Assembly (NCBI GenBank): GCA_911728435.2
Contig: OU452199.1
Span: forward strand, 5,404,860 to 5,468,859
DNA from: Apoderus coryli
Lineage: Eukaryota; Arthropoda; Insecta; Coleoptera; Attelabidae
Reading direction: 5' to 3'
Length of the DNA stretch: 64,000 bases
Positions 40,779-54,425 of this stretch are shown in pieces (positions within the stretch are counted from its first letter, which is position 1; every line of letters begins with the position of its first letter). The notes under the pieces are model-generated. The model was not told the origin of the DNA, made no database searches, and was given only the letters and a program-made list of their open reading frames with translations. The position numbers were made by a program, and so were the translations under genes.

Positions 40779-42564
40779 TTATTTATTTATTTAAGATACA
40801 CTGCCCAGACAGATAAATAATCCAATTAAAGGGCAGGAAAAATTACAGTAAATTCTTAATATCTAACACTAAATTTATATTCTGAGAAATATATTTTTTA
40901 TACAAGACAAAGTTGAATCAAAAATATCAATTTGCTCGGACGCAGATTTACAAGTATGGCACATAAAATATAAAGGGCAACGCAACAACAAATTAGTACG
41001 CGGGGCCGGAAAGTAAAATACGATTCCGTTATTACGTGTACGTAGATTTGGGACACAAAAAGCAATCTGCCTAAAAAACTCTGGACACTCAAGAAGTCCA
41101 TTAATAATTTTAAAAAGCAATACTAGAGCGGAATATTCTCTCCGAGTATTTAATGATACTAGATTAAAACGGTTTAGCAGAATATCATGAGGAAACCCAG
41201 TGGATGGATAAACCCCATCAACTCGAAACCACAGCAACTTGGCAAAACGACGCTGGATTCGTTCAATATTAGTGTATGTATGGCATACATAGGATTCCAT
41301 ACTACAGATGCATATTCCAGTTTAGATCTGACAAATGCGTTGAAAAGAACAATGAGTGTTTGAAGTATCACAAACTCTTTCGAATTGCGCACAATAAAAC
41401 CCAGAGATCTATAGGATGCTGAAACTATATTATTGTAATGATTAGTAAAGCTCAGTTTACCATCAAACCAAACACCTAAATCTTTCAACTCATCACAAGT
41501 TGTTAATGGACTATTATTTATAGAATATGAAAATTTGACAGGGTTTATTTTCCGTGTATAGGAAACACTAAAACATTTATCAATATTCAGATAAAGATTA
41601 TTACGGACACACCACTCATATACAACATTTAAATCGTCCTGAAGATGATAACAATCTTCAGTACTATTAATGACAGAATATACTTTGAAGTCGTCAGCAT
41701 ATAATAACGAACTATTTGTCAAGCCACTAGAAATATCATCGATAAAACACAGGAACAACAATGGTCCAAGGACAGAGCCCTGGGGAACACCAGATGACAC
41801 TTTAAAATTTGCGGAACGAAATCCTCGACTTTCTACATACTGAAATCTATCCTTCAGATACGACTTCAAAAGCAGCAGTAAATTATAAGATAATCCATAA
41901 CGACACAGTTTACGCAGTAGAATACCATGATCAAGTCTATCAAAGGCTTTAGAAAAATCAGTGTAGATTACATCTACCTGACCCCCGTTATCAAGTCGCT
42001 CTGTTAAAAACTGTGTTAAAACCAATAAATTAGTTGACGTAGAACGACCAGGCAAAAAGTCATGTTGTACCGATGAAATCTGACGCCTAACATGGCTCAT
42101 AATAATATCATAGAGCACAAATTCAAAAACTTTAGAAAAACACGACTGTATGGAAATTGCTCTATAATTTGAAATATCCCTTCTTATGAACCGGCGTTAC
42201 TCTAGAAGATTTCCAATCAGAGGGGAAACTACACGAACGCAAAGAAACATTGAATATTATACACAATGGTTTAGCAAACACAGTGGCACAATCCCTAATT
42301 ACAAAAGATGGTATACCATCAGGACCCGATGTAAATTTAGCTTTTAACCTTCTCAAAGCTCCATAGACCTCCGTCTCAGTAATCACGCGATCCGGTAAAT
42401 GAAACACACTCACAACATCAAACAATCCCTGATCAATATCAAATGCCTGAGATGCAACGTATGATATGTTGAAAAATTCCGCAAATTCATTCATAAGTTC
42501 CTGCGGATCATCAATATTATTACCATTGTAAGTCATACTACCAGGCAATCGCCCAGATTTGCTT
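40779..42564 (-). mobile_element. Second copy of the LINE at 4191, minus strand
   Basis: The 3' tail (AAAT)n is at 40779-40793 and the 5' truncation at AAGCAAATCTGGG (42564). It shares the 3' UTR and nearly all codons with 4517-6318. It is therefore the same family, inserted independently in the opposite orientation. Confidence 0.9.
40875..42564 (-). pseudogene. LINE reverse transcriptase, damaged copy
   Basis: Minus-strand pieces 42564-42162, 42118-41174 and 41300-40875 match the intact frame at 4221-6209, including the TDFSKAFDRLDH block, SSGVPQGSVLGPLLF and YADD. A small deletion in the NYRPIS region near 42160 and another break at TNIERIQRR near 41290 interrupt it. Comparison with the first copy shows only scattered substitutions. 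Confidence 0.85.
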
Positions 42565-42639
42565 ATGGAGAACAAACGAATAGGTGTGCATTTTTTCATT
42601 CAAATTGTGTCCATATTTTTATAAAAATTAAAATATCTA

Positions 42640-42702
42640 AAAAAACTGTCAGGTTTAGGTGAGATGTACTTTAATGAAAGTTAGGTTTATTTTGAACGGG
42701 GA
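42640..42702 (+). repeat. 63-base repeat, copy 2 of 2
   Basis: Identical to 29184-29246. It lies about 75 bases beyond the 5' end of the LINE 40779-42564. Confidence 0.9.
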
Positions 42703-44448
42703 CAAAAGTTTATTTAAAAGAGTAAATGAACATTTACGTAACAATATTAGTATTTTTCCCGTTGATTTGATTTAATTTTAGTAGCTCGAGCCTCGTCAAT
42801 TGAAAAGGATACCAACTTTTTTGGATCTACGAACTCATTATCAAAAATGCTATTAGAAGAACAGGAAGATAACATCACTTACTGAAGAAGCTCTCTTCCA
42901 AAAAAATTAAAACACATTATACCGAAAAATTGTAATGACCTGATTTAACTCAAAATATTTTTATGTATAACCATATCAAAACTTTTTACCCTCAAACGTA
43001 TTTCTCTTTCCTTTCCACTATTGTCTGGCGTTTATTTTAACTTCCTCCATACAAACAAAATACATATTTATATAAATATAGGTGCGTTTTGTAACTGAAA
43101 ATGGAAGTATGAATAAATGAATGCAAAAGTAACAATTTGTCATGTTAAAACATGCTTTCAGCTAGACAAAATGTATTGTAGTTGTTTGCTTCCTTTGTTT
43201 TGATTAATATTATTTCCAACTTTGTGTACATGAATACACATTTATTCATCAAATTGATGCGTGTCGACGTGATGCTCTAAGATTTTTGGAATGATAATTC
43301 TGAAACGTAATCTTGGAAGTTACTCATTTTTAATTGAGGAGCAAAAGTAACAAAGGGGCTAAGTGCCAAAATGGTTAAACTGTTTAACTTAAACAGAGAC
43401 ATTAAAAAAACAACTTCAAGTGCAGGTACATTATTTAATTAAATTAGCGTTGAATTTTTGGTGCTTATGATCTTGTAGTTAAGGAATAAATGTTTATTTT
43501 TTGTTGTCAATGATCTTATTTATCTCTGGTAGCTGTTTAATTGAGATATGTTTCAGATCTTCCATGGCTTTTCCTCTTTTAAGGTTCGGGTTGCTTTTCT
43601 TGTGTGCTACGTCGAAAAAAGATCTAGCAATGAATAAAAAAGAGGAGGACGAGTTGGATTCTAATTAACTTGTAACCTAATTTAAAATTTTGTAATTTTC
43701 CAGATTAAGTTTATGGCATTTTTTAATTCTGAACTAAATTGCTATATTTGTTCTATGCTTTATTTAGGTAAATATTAATTGAAAGTAGGCTGACAATGTT
43801 TCTTTTGGTGATGCAATACCTATAAATGTTGATGAGTGTAATATATGTAAGAAGGATACGAGATTATGACATATTAAAATGGAAACTACAAACTTTTGAA
43901 CATCGACTTCTTGTTCCTCCTTTTGTATAACATCTGTCGCCTCTAATATGTATCGTTTTACTGTAATTGCTTTTCGTATATATAAAAATTTTATCGCCAC
44001 AATTTTATATCTTTTAATAAATGACAAAATCTTGCGGTTACATTTGGATGAAATATTACATTTTATTTTTTAAAACTTTAGTTTTATGGCTCTTTGTAGT
44101 CGTTGTAGGATTCGAAGTAATAAGTATCTATATGTTGTGGAAAAAATAATATCGATCTACTAATTGAAAACACACATAGGAAGAGGATATAATAAATAAA
44201 TATATACAGGGTGTCCTACTAAGGTAATAATAATATAAAATAATTGCATTCATATGAAAGCAAAAAAATAATCAAAAAACACCAAAAAAAAAAATGAGCA
44301 TTTAGTTCACGGCATTCTTTTACTTACCTACCTGTTTTCCTTATTTTTTCCTTGAAATACGGAGATATCGTCAAGAGAGGCGAAATATTGTTTATTTGGA
44401 GAAGTTTTGGAGGAAATTGAGCACATTATAATAACTTTAGGACAAGCC
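42703..44448. other. Non-coding stretch, one transposon end
   Basis: AT-rich. TATACAGGGTGTCCTAC near 44206 is a Tc1/mariner-type end. No gene recognised. Confidence 0.4.
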
Positions 44449-45979
44449 AAGGGCTATTATCTTTGAGCAACTCGCTGGAAGGATTCTCTATGACAAAATT
44501 TTGAGTATTTATCAAGGCCTGAGGAGTATTCGATAAGATAATTTTTTACTTTGTAGATATCAAAAATTTGATTGTCAATCTGACGTTTAATAATTTTCAA
44601 TACAAAATGTATTAGTTTTAATCAAACAAATATTCATTTTTATTTAAAACTACAGTTGTGAAAAGTACAATTGGTAAATTTTAAATTAGAAAAAGAGTTT
44701 GCTGAAGTTGACGGATTGTTAATTTCCACTGTTGAAGAAATTCCTCGCATGGTGTTGATTATTTCACCATGGCGTTCTTGGTTAATATTCAAGTACGGTT
44801 TAATTGAATTAGAGCTGCTATGTCCTGTTATTTTTATTAATTCCTGTTCAGGAATTCCTTTATTTGGCAAATGGCTAACTGCAATTGATCTGTTCGAATG
44901 ATTGGATATCTTTTTACACTTAGTGTCCAAAATAGTTTGCGCTTTGGTCCACATATTAATTGTGTTCTTGCCTACCGGTATATTATCAAACCATGTGTCA
45001 CTTTCGGATTTCCAGAAACGATTTGGTCTCAAGAATAGGCGACTGGAAGTAATATTTTTATCCCTTTTGGACAATCATTTACGGAATAATCAAACAGGGC
45101 ATGCACTTTCGTTTGTAATATTTGGAACAAGCCACTTACTATATATTTGTACAACTTTTCGATCCTCCTTGGCATGTTTTACTGAATATTGGATTGTATT
45201 CAATTCTGTTGGTTGGCGTTCCATCATTATTTTTCTCAATCGTGAAATAATCTATAAGGCAATCAGCTGGTTCAACACCTCGCCAAGCTAACTCAACAGC
45301 TACAATATGGTAAAAAAATTTTTGTAAACTTTCTGGTGTACATTCATCCCATAATCCAATGATTCTAGCCAAATCACTTGAACTCAAATTTGATGAACTG
45401 CATTTTCGTTTGTTTGGGTCCTGCTGTAATCTTTTACGTTTTGCATTTCTTGCATCTCGCGCATTTTTGAATATCACACTGGTAAACGGGTCGAATACAA
45501 TTTTGAAGTCATTGAAGTATTTTTCCTGGAGTAGCCTACTCGTAGTATTCCAAATTGTTTTTACAGTTGCTTCTTTATATTCAGTTCCGTCAGCTTTTCT
45601 CATATTTACGGCATAATCTTTCAATATATTAGCCAAATTATGCAAACTCGTTTCAGCATTCAGTTCGTATTCTCTGGTCGCACAAAACTCGAGAAATATT
45701 TTCCATACATATTTATTTGATTTGATTGTATTTTTTGGTACTATATTATTAGATATAATATCATTAATTGCATCGTTAGATGCAATACCATTTCTTCGCG
45801 ACAAATTTAAACCAGTTGTCAGTTTGACTTTTAATTAATTTTTAATAAAAAAAACACCAAACTGAAAACACCACATGTAGGGTATTATCGCTGTAATCCA
45901 GAGGTGATTGGATGAAATTTGACACATGACTTATAATTAAGTAATTTGATTGGTTACTATATTTAGTAAAAAATTATCA
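44449..45979 (-). mobile_element. Crypton-like element, copy B
   Basis: The 5' end is complete: the minus strand starts TGATAATTTTTTACTAAAT at 45979, as copy C does at 60545. The 3' end stops within the terminal hairpin at CCAAGGGCTATTATC (44449), so the distal hairpin arm is missing. Between them lies one recombinase gene. Confidence 0.8.
44640..45804 (-). pseudogene. Crypton-like tyrosine recombinase, copy B (most complete)
   Basis: From the ATG at 45804 the first frame (221 codons) contains the N-terminal SAM-like region (YVWKIFLEFCATREYELN, SLHNLANILKDYAVNMRKAD), RLQQDPNKRKCSSSNLSSSD and the core start VELAWRGVEPADCLIDYFTI, whose Arg is a candidate catalytic residue. A 4-base insertion after SCTN shifts the frame, and two TGA codons follow in the next 60 bases. 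The second frame (45074-44640) carries FLRPNRFWKSE, SNHSNRSIAVSHL (HxxR), KITGHSSSNSIKPYLNI (H and Tyr) and a C terminus FTNCTFHNCSFK. This is the domain order of animal Crypton recombinases and of the related DUF3504-containing host proteins. Confidence 0.85.
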
Positions 45980-48900
45980 TTTTAATTTTTTAGTAACACA
46001 TAAATGTTTATTAATTATTACTAAACTTTTACAACGCACGCCGCTGAAAATTGTATGAATGAAATCAGCCACAGTAGCTGCCTATTCTTGGGTAACAGAT
46101 ATACATATTTGTTCTTCATTTTAAATGACATATGCAAATTGTCATCATGATTCTTTGAAGCATTCATCCTCTAGAAAATCACATTAGATTCTTACACTGC
46201 CATCTAAAAATATTCTTTTCTAACAAATATACGACTGTATATATGCATTTTGCATAGTAAAATTCTCAACCGAACTTCACTTTCCTGTTGCATAGCAGGA
46301 TCATGTCAGTCAACTTTTCCCATTCGGAAAAAACGAGAGAAAGAGAGGCCTGTTTAAAATTCTGCACTTCAACTTTCAAAGTACAAAAGAATTTAAGTTG
46401 CGCTCACTGAGAACTTTTATATTGTACAAATGCGATAAGTAACAATTTTATTTTCCTTTTTTCTTTATTATTATTTCTTTTCGTTTTCTCTTTCTGGCGG
46501 AAGCAGGGAAGCATGTAGAAAAAATAGCATAACATTAGAATGTTATTTAAAATACACGACTCGAAACCAGCTCTTGATGTTTCTAATAGTTCCAAAGATG
46601 GGAATAGGTTACATTGAAGTTTAAATGAGATTGTCAACGTGTCAGCTGAAAACTTAAAAGTAAAGAATAATGTGATAAAATATGCCCGCGACTTGACAAA
46701 TTGGTTAGTTGAATAAAACTTCGCACAATATTTTATTTATTGCTCTCGAATTTTGCTATATCAAAGCTTGGAAATCACAACATTGTTTTATCGGTATTTC
46801 TTATCATTTATTAAACGACGCCAACCAAGTTTCAGTTTGTAGCGTGCAGGTTTTTTGATGCCTCATTTTAACGTGACCGCTTGATCAGAGAAACGTTAAC
46901 AAATAAATTTGACGCTGGATTAATCCAGAAGTATTGTTTCTATGCCTGTGGAATTTTTCTGTCTTCTAAAATAAGGTCATTGAATAAGTCTCTAGGATAA
47001 GTAAGAGATCGTAATCAATGCACAATTCTTTTAGACATCGCGGTAGAGGTCTGTTGTTTGGCTCTTGATTTCGATGGACAAATTAACTCCTCCAGATCAT
47101 CAAGCCTGTATGAACGTACGAAAAGTTCATAACATATTTCATCATCGGGGTAGTGACTATAAATCTGACGGTTCTGAAAGCAGGTTCTAGTCCGATGTAT
47201 TCCCAGCCAGGAAGTCCATCGTTTCATTCTGCTCTAAACGAAAGTAGCTGCGAATTTAGACCAGAGCAGGTTCTTGTTTGGTAGTTTTTCACTGTTCTTG
47301 ATGCAGATTTTCATGAGCATATAGGATATTAATCGTGGGTTGTCTCTGCTTTGGTATGGATGGGGTTTCATTCCACAAGATTTTCTACAAATCCATACTC
47401 ACGTCCACAAGGACAGTCATTTCCAAATTAGTTTTATCCAATGCTAATCCTAGATATGTTGCTTCCATGGTATATGGTACAGTTTTGCGTCAAAGGAAAG
47501 TGGGATTTATATTATAGAGAGCTGCTCCTGCTAACACCATTTCTGAATAATATTCAGGGCAACCTAACTTTTGTTAGAACCAGTTCTTTCAGAACTCGTC
47601 ATCATCATCATCAGCGTATGCTTAAAAGTCAACTGCTTCTCGCACTACCAGAGAACTCTTATGATACAGGATGAGCTGGCGAATTGTCATGATAGAAAAT
47701 GTTACGATATTTTTCAATTCCTACACTTTTTGCAATTGCCATAATAGTTCAACCGTTCTTGACGTGGAAACGGCATTCAAAAATATTATAACCATGGTTG
47801 CCATACTTTTTTTTTAATAAATGCGCTTATTCCTTGTTTCACAAAAACTCACAGCTCTTATGCAAACGCAACCCACGGGCAGACTGATTTATTTTCAGAC
47901 ACGGCATGCGCGCATTTAGAAGAGACGCTGTATGTTGTTCATCTTTGGCGTACCTTATATAACATCTGATCTGATTACTTTTGGCATGTACTATATCTAT
48001 TAGTTCCACTCATTTGCTTCAGTTTACCTTTTCCCATTCTTGTCTTGCTTCTGTGTTTGCGTATTTTATTTTAAAACGGACATCAAATAACCGACATCGT
48101 TTATTATTTTTATTTTATTTGACAAAAACGTCGGTCCCGTCGCTGCCGACATTGTCGTCTGTCCAATCTATTGTCCAATGAAGCCTAGAAATATGTTTGT
48201 GGAACCAATAGTACAATGATTTACCCAATCACGTCTGTGTCTAGCGAGGCGGACAAGTCTGGAAAGCGGCTGCCACGCCATAGCGCCGCCAACTGTATCC
48301 ACTCAAGTGCGAAATGAGTCCGGCGATGGTCTTGTTGTCAGTGATTGGCGTTGTTGCCAACTGTAATGAGAAGAGAGAAATATCAGGAAACATTACCTAT
48401 TTCTCTGAATTGTTTATTATTAGCAAGAAAACCATTTCCAATTTTACCATAGACGTAGCATTTTTTTTTTTACACAAAAAGAAAAGTTTCTGTTTCCGTG
48501 TTGTGAGGCTGTTTCTTGAGCTTCGATGGCTGCTGCTGTTGAGGACGAGACGGAGTTTGATCTGTTACTTCGTATACAAGCAAAGAAGAAGAAATAAAAC
48601 GATATAAAGCTGATAAACAAGAAGGAAGAAGACAACGCGAAGCCGAGAAATAAAAGAACGACAACAAGAAGAAAGAACACGACAAGATAAAGAAATAAAA
48701 TAACGTTAAAACAGAAGAAGAATTAAGGCGACGCGAAGAACCAAGAGGCAACATAACGTATACAAGGAAGAATTATAACAGAAACTATGTTCAAATATAA
48801 ATGAAACGTTGATATAAACATAATTGGATAATAGCAAGCGAACGACAAAACACGAAGAAACCAAAGAAGCATAACCTAAAGATCGGAGTAGACCAATAAA

Positions 48901-50559
48901 AACAAGAATTTGAAGAACTATTAAACACGCGTTTAGATAACCAAGTGATAAAAATTCAACAGGTGACAATCAAGATAAAAGAGTCCTAGAGAAAAAATAA
49001 TGCATAAACATAGTGACTGGCGATGGATAAATGGACGGTTCTAGTATTAGCCTCACGAAGTAAGGCTTAAGAAATACTCTAGACCAAGGGAGCTTTAATT
49101 ATATTAGACGCAGCTAAAAACTCAAGAACAGAAAATGGGTGAAACGTTGTTGTTTGGAAAGCAGCTTGCTGATGATGTCACCAATTCGTGATTGTGGTGA
49201 AGAACATACAGTAGATTCTGATACATGTTAAAAGAACTACTATAGAAGAAATGAGACAACATAATGCTTCACTTGTCGTTCACTAACTATGATAAAACAT
49301 CACATCACTGCTAGACCGATCGTGAAACCAGTTAGGTCCACATTGGCGATCACTGAAGACTTTGTGTGGCGATTTCCACTGGTTTCCAGTGAACTTCATT
49401 CATTATCTGCGTCATATCTGGCTAACAAGGTTAATTTTAAATGGTCTCTCAGCAATATCCATCGGCCCAGTGCGATCCTCATTATAAGATGCGTGCCAGC
49501 AAGAAGAAATCCCTGGAACTTCCTTAATAAGTGAGTATTCTGAGTGATTAAAAAAACAAATTGCTCAGCAAAGATCAGTCTTTAAATTTGTCATTATCGA
49601 TTGATTTCTACTTTCATTCGTTCACTCCCAAAAATTAACAAAAACGTTACTTTCTTTTTACTTCTGGTATATGACCTAAGAACCAATTGCTTAAAATCAA
49701 CTATAGGCCAAATCTGTTGTCCAAGACTCAAGCTACATTTCTAAACAAAATCATCTCAGTAAGTTAGAGGGTTCAAGAGATAATCGATGTACAGAGTAAA
49801 TTTTGACCATTCGGGCATCGAATATTAACTATCGATAAGAAGGTTCAGTAGACGCTGAAAACGGCATCGACTCGTCGCATTCCCAACCACATTTCTGGCC
49901 CGCTACTATATATACTATATCTATATATACTATAAGATACTATACTATAACTATAAGCGCGGCGAAGTGCTTTGTAGACATGAACATCAAACGTGCCGAC
50001 ACGAGGTGAAGTAACTGTATCTTATTTTAAACTGTGGTTCTGGTAAGTTTTGTGTAACGAATTTATTCAACATTTGATTTACTCAACACTACATTTAAAT
50101 TTTTTTCTTGTTGAAATGAATCCCATCGCGCTCCCTTGAAACACACACACACACACACACATACGCAAACAATTTGTTTCTGTTTACTTTAGATACGCGT
50201 TTAGACATTGTTAATGATTATAAAGTTCCGAGCACGTACGTGCTGAGCAAGGCACATTTTAACATTTACTTGTTCTGTGTGGCAATTGTAAAATAATGAG
50301 TTTACTTTTGTGCTTACCACGTTTTAGTTGCGGTTATATGGAGACAGCATTGAGCAGATAAAAGCTGTGCTGTCTGGAGCCACATTATGTGTGTGGATAT
50401 AACAAACACAATACGAAAACGAACTGCAACGAATCAACGAATAATAAACTATTTGTTTTAATTTTGTTTTTCACTTCTTCCATTCTATTATTATTATTTT
50501 CACGCTGTTATGAATATTTAGTTTTCTTTTTTAAATATAATTGTCATAATATGTACATT
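45980..50559. other. Long stretch without supported genes
   Basis: About 4.6 kb. A short (CAT)n run lies near 47590 and an (AC)n run at 50140-50160. 48500-49000 is purine-rich and encodes broken, highly charged frames (EERTRQDKEIK-like) that might be a decayed retroelement gag, but no protease, polymerase or LTR pair was found. A frame at 48314 begins with a hydrophobic MSPAMVLLSVIGVVANC. TAATAA|GTGAGT near 49531 and CGAG|GTGAAG near 50012 resemble splice donors, without a recognised exon. Confidence 0.35.
50140..50160 (+). repeat. (AC)n microsatellite
   Basis: An uninterrupted AC run of about 10 units. Confidence 0.95.
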
Positions 50560-51300
50560 AATTATTAAATTTATTTTAATTCTTTGCTCAATAATTCTTC
50601 AATATTTTCTGGGAGGTTCAGTGATGTTCCTAGTTGTCTTGTTCCTGGACATTCGCTAAGTAGATGTTCGATGGATAGCGTCAGATTGCAAGATTCACAT
50701 ATTGGCCTTTCTGATTGTGTAATAAGAAATTCGTGTGTCAGTTTTGTGTGGCCTATCCTTATTCTTGTTAGAGTTACTTGCTGGCGCCTGTGTTTCGGTG
50801 AAAATTTCCAAGGTTTGGTTGACTTCTTGACTTTGGAAAGTTTTGATTGTGATTGACTCCATATACTTTGCCATTTCTGATACACTTTTAATTTCATGTA
50901 GGCTTTGACGTCTGTTGAATTAGTCTGATTTTATTAGTGTTGGATTAGTCTCTGACTTTTTATATTTTACTAATGAAGTATTGCACAGTATTGTTGGGAA
51001 AGTCCAGGAAGGAGTAATTTGTTGATTTCGGAAATATGATTTTGGAATTCTCGTTTGTAAATCTTCAAGAAAGTCTTTCATTCTTATGTAATACGGACTT
51101 TTATCTCTTGGTTTTGCGTTAAATAAGTTTGCAAATCTGTTGGTGAATGCACCTTTATTAAGCGGATGCGTTGGGTTATCTGCTAATTGAGTTGCATACG
51201 ATAATGGTAAGTATTGCCGTCTGAATGATAAAGGCATTTCCCCTGCTTCACAATAAATGCTTTCTACTGAGCTGGTGTGATTTGCTCCTATTACTATTAT
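50560..51300 (-). pseudogene. LINE C-terminal part (3' half of a twin-primed copy)
   Basis: Minus strand from 51300: ESIYCEAGEMPLSFRRQYLP and PLNKGAFTNRF, the region directly following the thumb, then a gap, then KLKVYQKWQSIW, TRIRIGHTKLTHEFLI and CESCNLTLSIEHLLSECPGT, a C-C-H-C knuckle, ending at a stop at 50571 followed by a 3' UTR. RNase H between them is mostly deleted. The polymerase of apparently the same element is on the other strand directly to the right. Confidence 0.7.
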
Positions 51301-52004
51301 AAAATTAATAACAAACGAGCAATGTGGCTTCAGAAAGAGATGATCAACATTGGATAACATCATTGCACTAGAATCAGAAATACTCGAAGCATTTATAAAT
51401 AAACAAAGGTGCGTAGCAATCTTTTTTGACATCAACAAAGCATTTCACACAACATGGCCTCACTATATTGTAAAAAAACTGCACCACTGGAAACTAAATG
51501 GTAATCTCCTACACTTTGCAAATAATTTTGTAAAATACAGAACCTTTCAAGTAAGAACGAATGGATACTTATCCGAAAAGAAGATTCAACAAAATGGAAT
51601 CCCTCAAGGATCAATTTTAAGCCCAACTTTATTCTTAGTCGCAATCAATGACATAATTAAAAATATTGAACAACCAGTATCCACCAAACTATACGCCGAT
51701 GATCTACTAGTTTTTTCCAACGGAAGAAATGTTGATCAAATTACCAAATTATTACAAGAAAGCCTTAACAAAATTGAAAATTGGACTCAATCAACAGGAC
51801 TCAGTTTTTCAACAGAAAAAACAAAATGCATTCTCTTCTCCAAAAAACATGAAATACAGACACCTTCAATTAAATTATTTGAATCAAATCTGGAATTTGT
51901 TGAAAATCATAAATTCCTAGGTATGATACTTGATAGTAAACTAAACTGGAATGAACATATTAAATGCCTTATCAAAAAATGCCAAAAAGGAATAAATCTT
52001 CCAA
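51301..52004 (+). pseudogene. LINE reverse transcriptase, inverted 5' part of the same copy
   Basis: Plus strand: EQCGFRK, DNIIALESEILEAFINKQRC, FDINKAFHTTW, IQQNGIPQGSILSPTLFLVA, KLYADDLLVFSN (catalytic YADD), KTKCILFSKKH and KFLGMILDSKLNWNEHIKCL, ending at KKCQKGIN. In the intact order this precedes, with a gap of some tens of residues, the minus-strand part at 50560-51300. The junction lies near 51300. The right end is cut by the next LINE near 52005. Confidence 0.75.
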
Positions 52005-52840
52005 AAGCATAAGCATTTTACCTACAATATCCAAGCTTTTAGAGAAAGTAATGAATCAGCAAATTGGAAGCTATTTGAATATCTACAATAACTTGCCTTC
52101 AACCCAGTCTGGATTTAGGCCTGGTTACAGTTGCACCTCTGCACTTTTAAGGATAACGGACGACATCTTTGGACAGATTGATTCAGGAAAGACGACTGCT
52201 CTAGTGCTCCTTGATTTTTCAAAAGCCTTTGATACCATAAATCATCAGATGCTTTGTGCAATTTTAAACTTCATTGGTTTCTCCACATCTGCTGTCGAAT
52301 TTCTGAAGAGTTATCTGTGTGACCGGAAGCAATACGTAATAACAATCTTCTAACGGCATAATTTCCTGCGGTGTTCCTCAGGGCTCTATTTTAGAACCTA
52401 TACTGTATGCTATATATACATGTAATACTTCCTGCAGGGTCACTACATCTCAACTTCATTATTACGCGGACGATACGCAGCTTTACCACTCATTTTTACC
52501 TTCGGAAATGAATGAGGCTGAATCGGCCATAAATGCTAATCTGAACCACTTCATCCGTACAGCCTCTGATCACCACTTGAAGATCAATTCTGAGAAGTGC
52601 TGTCTACTTGTGTTTGGAAAGGATAAGGTTGATTCTATCATTCGGATTAGCGTGAATGGTCATTATCTGAATAGCGCGAAATCCGCGAGGAATCTGGCTA
52701 TTATTTTGGATTTGGTTTAATAATTGTAGCAAGATGACTTGTATTATTTACTATTTTTGGTTTTAGTATTGGAACTTAGATCTTTTTAAAATTGTATTTC
52801 TTCCTTTTGTAGCTTATTTATACTGCAATAAATTATTATT
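52005..52840 (+). pseudogene. CR1/L2-like LINE, reverse transcriptase fragment
   Basis: SISILPTISKLLEKVMNQQI, STQSGFRPGYSCTSALL, LLDFSKAFDTINHQML and LCDRKQYV, a frameshift near 52345, CGVPQGSILEPILYAIY and YYADDTQLYHSF (catalytic YADD), then HHLKINSEKCCLLVF and a stop at 52718. A 3' UTR with GCAATAAATTATTATTAT closes it at about 52840. 5' truncated. Confidence 0.75.
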
Positions 52841-54417
52841 ATAATTTTAATCCACTCACTTAAAAAGTCCTTGAATTTCTGGCTAGTGCGAGGTCAAAAA
52901 AAATGTACCCACCAATGGATTTTTAACGATTCAACAATAGAAGCTTAAAAGTACTCCTACATAATAAGGAATTTATGAGTATTCCATCAAATAAAGTAAT
53001 TTTAATGTAATATCTAATAATGGCAATATATAAGCGGAACAGAAGCTCTATAATAATAATCGAACAAATAAGCGAAATTGTGCACAGGAAAAGCCAAATA
53101 ATGTCATGTACTCCGGCAATATATAAGCAAATATCGTGCATATTAGCAGTCAATCATTATATTACAAAATGACATACAAATTTCTCTATGTTAGACAGAA
53201 AATAAAATAGGAAATTGTTAAATAGCTTTACATTCAATATTCGTTCCATATTTATTGGATAACTTTTTTTTACTTTAATTTCTTTATGCATAGAACACAG
53301 GGTTGCATATTATGAAGGCTTGCGCTGATAGTTATTAAGCAATGACACTTGATGGGATAGTACTATACACCTCTAAGTTGATGCCATTAACCCACTTCCC
53401 TTTTGTTGTAACTCAGAAACAAAAGGACATTACTCGCGATTGATCTAGTGCAACATTTAACAACATCTTGTTTTCATCATTTCCTTTAGGCTCCATATAA
53501 CTGAAGCAAACTCTAATTTATACCTAACCATAACATCACAGTGAGAATTCCTAAGAATGTAACCCAACAAAAGTAAATTCGCATTCAAAGACTACGCCCA
53601 GGTTTTCAACTTCATTCACTCAACGAAATATGGGTTTTCTTTAGGTAGATGTTAGTAATTTTGTAGTTTTTCATTTTCTTTCTCAAGAATAAACACATAA
53701 AATAGACAGAGATTAAGTCTTTTTCCTCCTGCCACCATAAATATTGTAGTGTTCACAAAACGCTCCACATCCAAGCGTAGGGAACTACAACACGTTCCTT
53801 AATTCGTTAATTTATTTTATTGCCTGAAATTGGTGCTCATATTTTCTGGAAATTCCGTTTATTAACGACGCAACTATTAAGGTAAAAGGCGGCGTCGGCA
53901 GTAGCGTGAAATGTGCTTCATAATAATTCGCGAAAGAGGATTCCCCATGGGTATGATTTAAAGTGGTAACAACAGGGCGACATCTTCCATTTTGATAACT
54001 AGGAAATCACACAAATTTTCAAGATTTGTTCTTGTAGTTGGAAATTATTTAGATGAAAATATAATTATTCCCTTGGCATTAATTGGCTGACAATTGATTG
54101 AATTGTGTTTTTTGACCCAGTTTCTGAGCGGGATGTGTGTAATTATGGATTTGCATATCAAACAGTGAACAGACCTTGATGGGTTCCTTATTTCTAATCT
54201 CCTAGCTCCCATGTTGTGTGAGTTACTGTCCAAAATTTTTCCATCAAGAGTTGAAGCCATTGTTTCAGCAGCGAAAACCTTGAGAATGTTCACTGTAAAT
54301 CTTAGTTTGTCGGAATCAAAGGTGTTCGGATGACTCCGAGCTTGGATCGCTGCCTAACTTGGATATTTACATGCACTAGTAAACTCTAAAATTTCCAACA
54401 ATATAATTGCATGAGAT
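52841..54417. other. Non-coding stretch, nothing recognised
   Basis: AT-rich; small open frames at 52923-53153 and 54045-54293 have no recognised domain. Confidence 0.4.
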
Positions 54418-54425
54418 AGTGTAGA

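Noticed and set aside
48314..48607. A signal-peptide-like start MSPAMVLLSVIGVVANC as first exon of a secreted protein.
   Set aside because: It lies downstream of the semaphorin exon, continues into sequence without a domain, and has no clear donor site; hydrophobic starts arise often by chance.
48500..49000. Purine-rich charged frames as a retroelement gag gene.
   Set aside because: Stops in all frames, no nucleocapsid knuckle and no linked polymerase; low-complexity A/G sequence gives such translations by itself.
50340..50460. LTR-like end with AATAAA signal.
   Set aside because: No matching second LTR was found elsewhere in the window.
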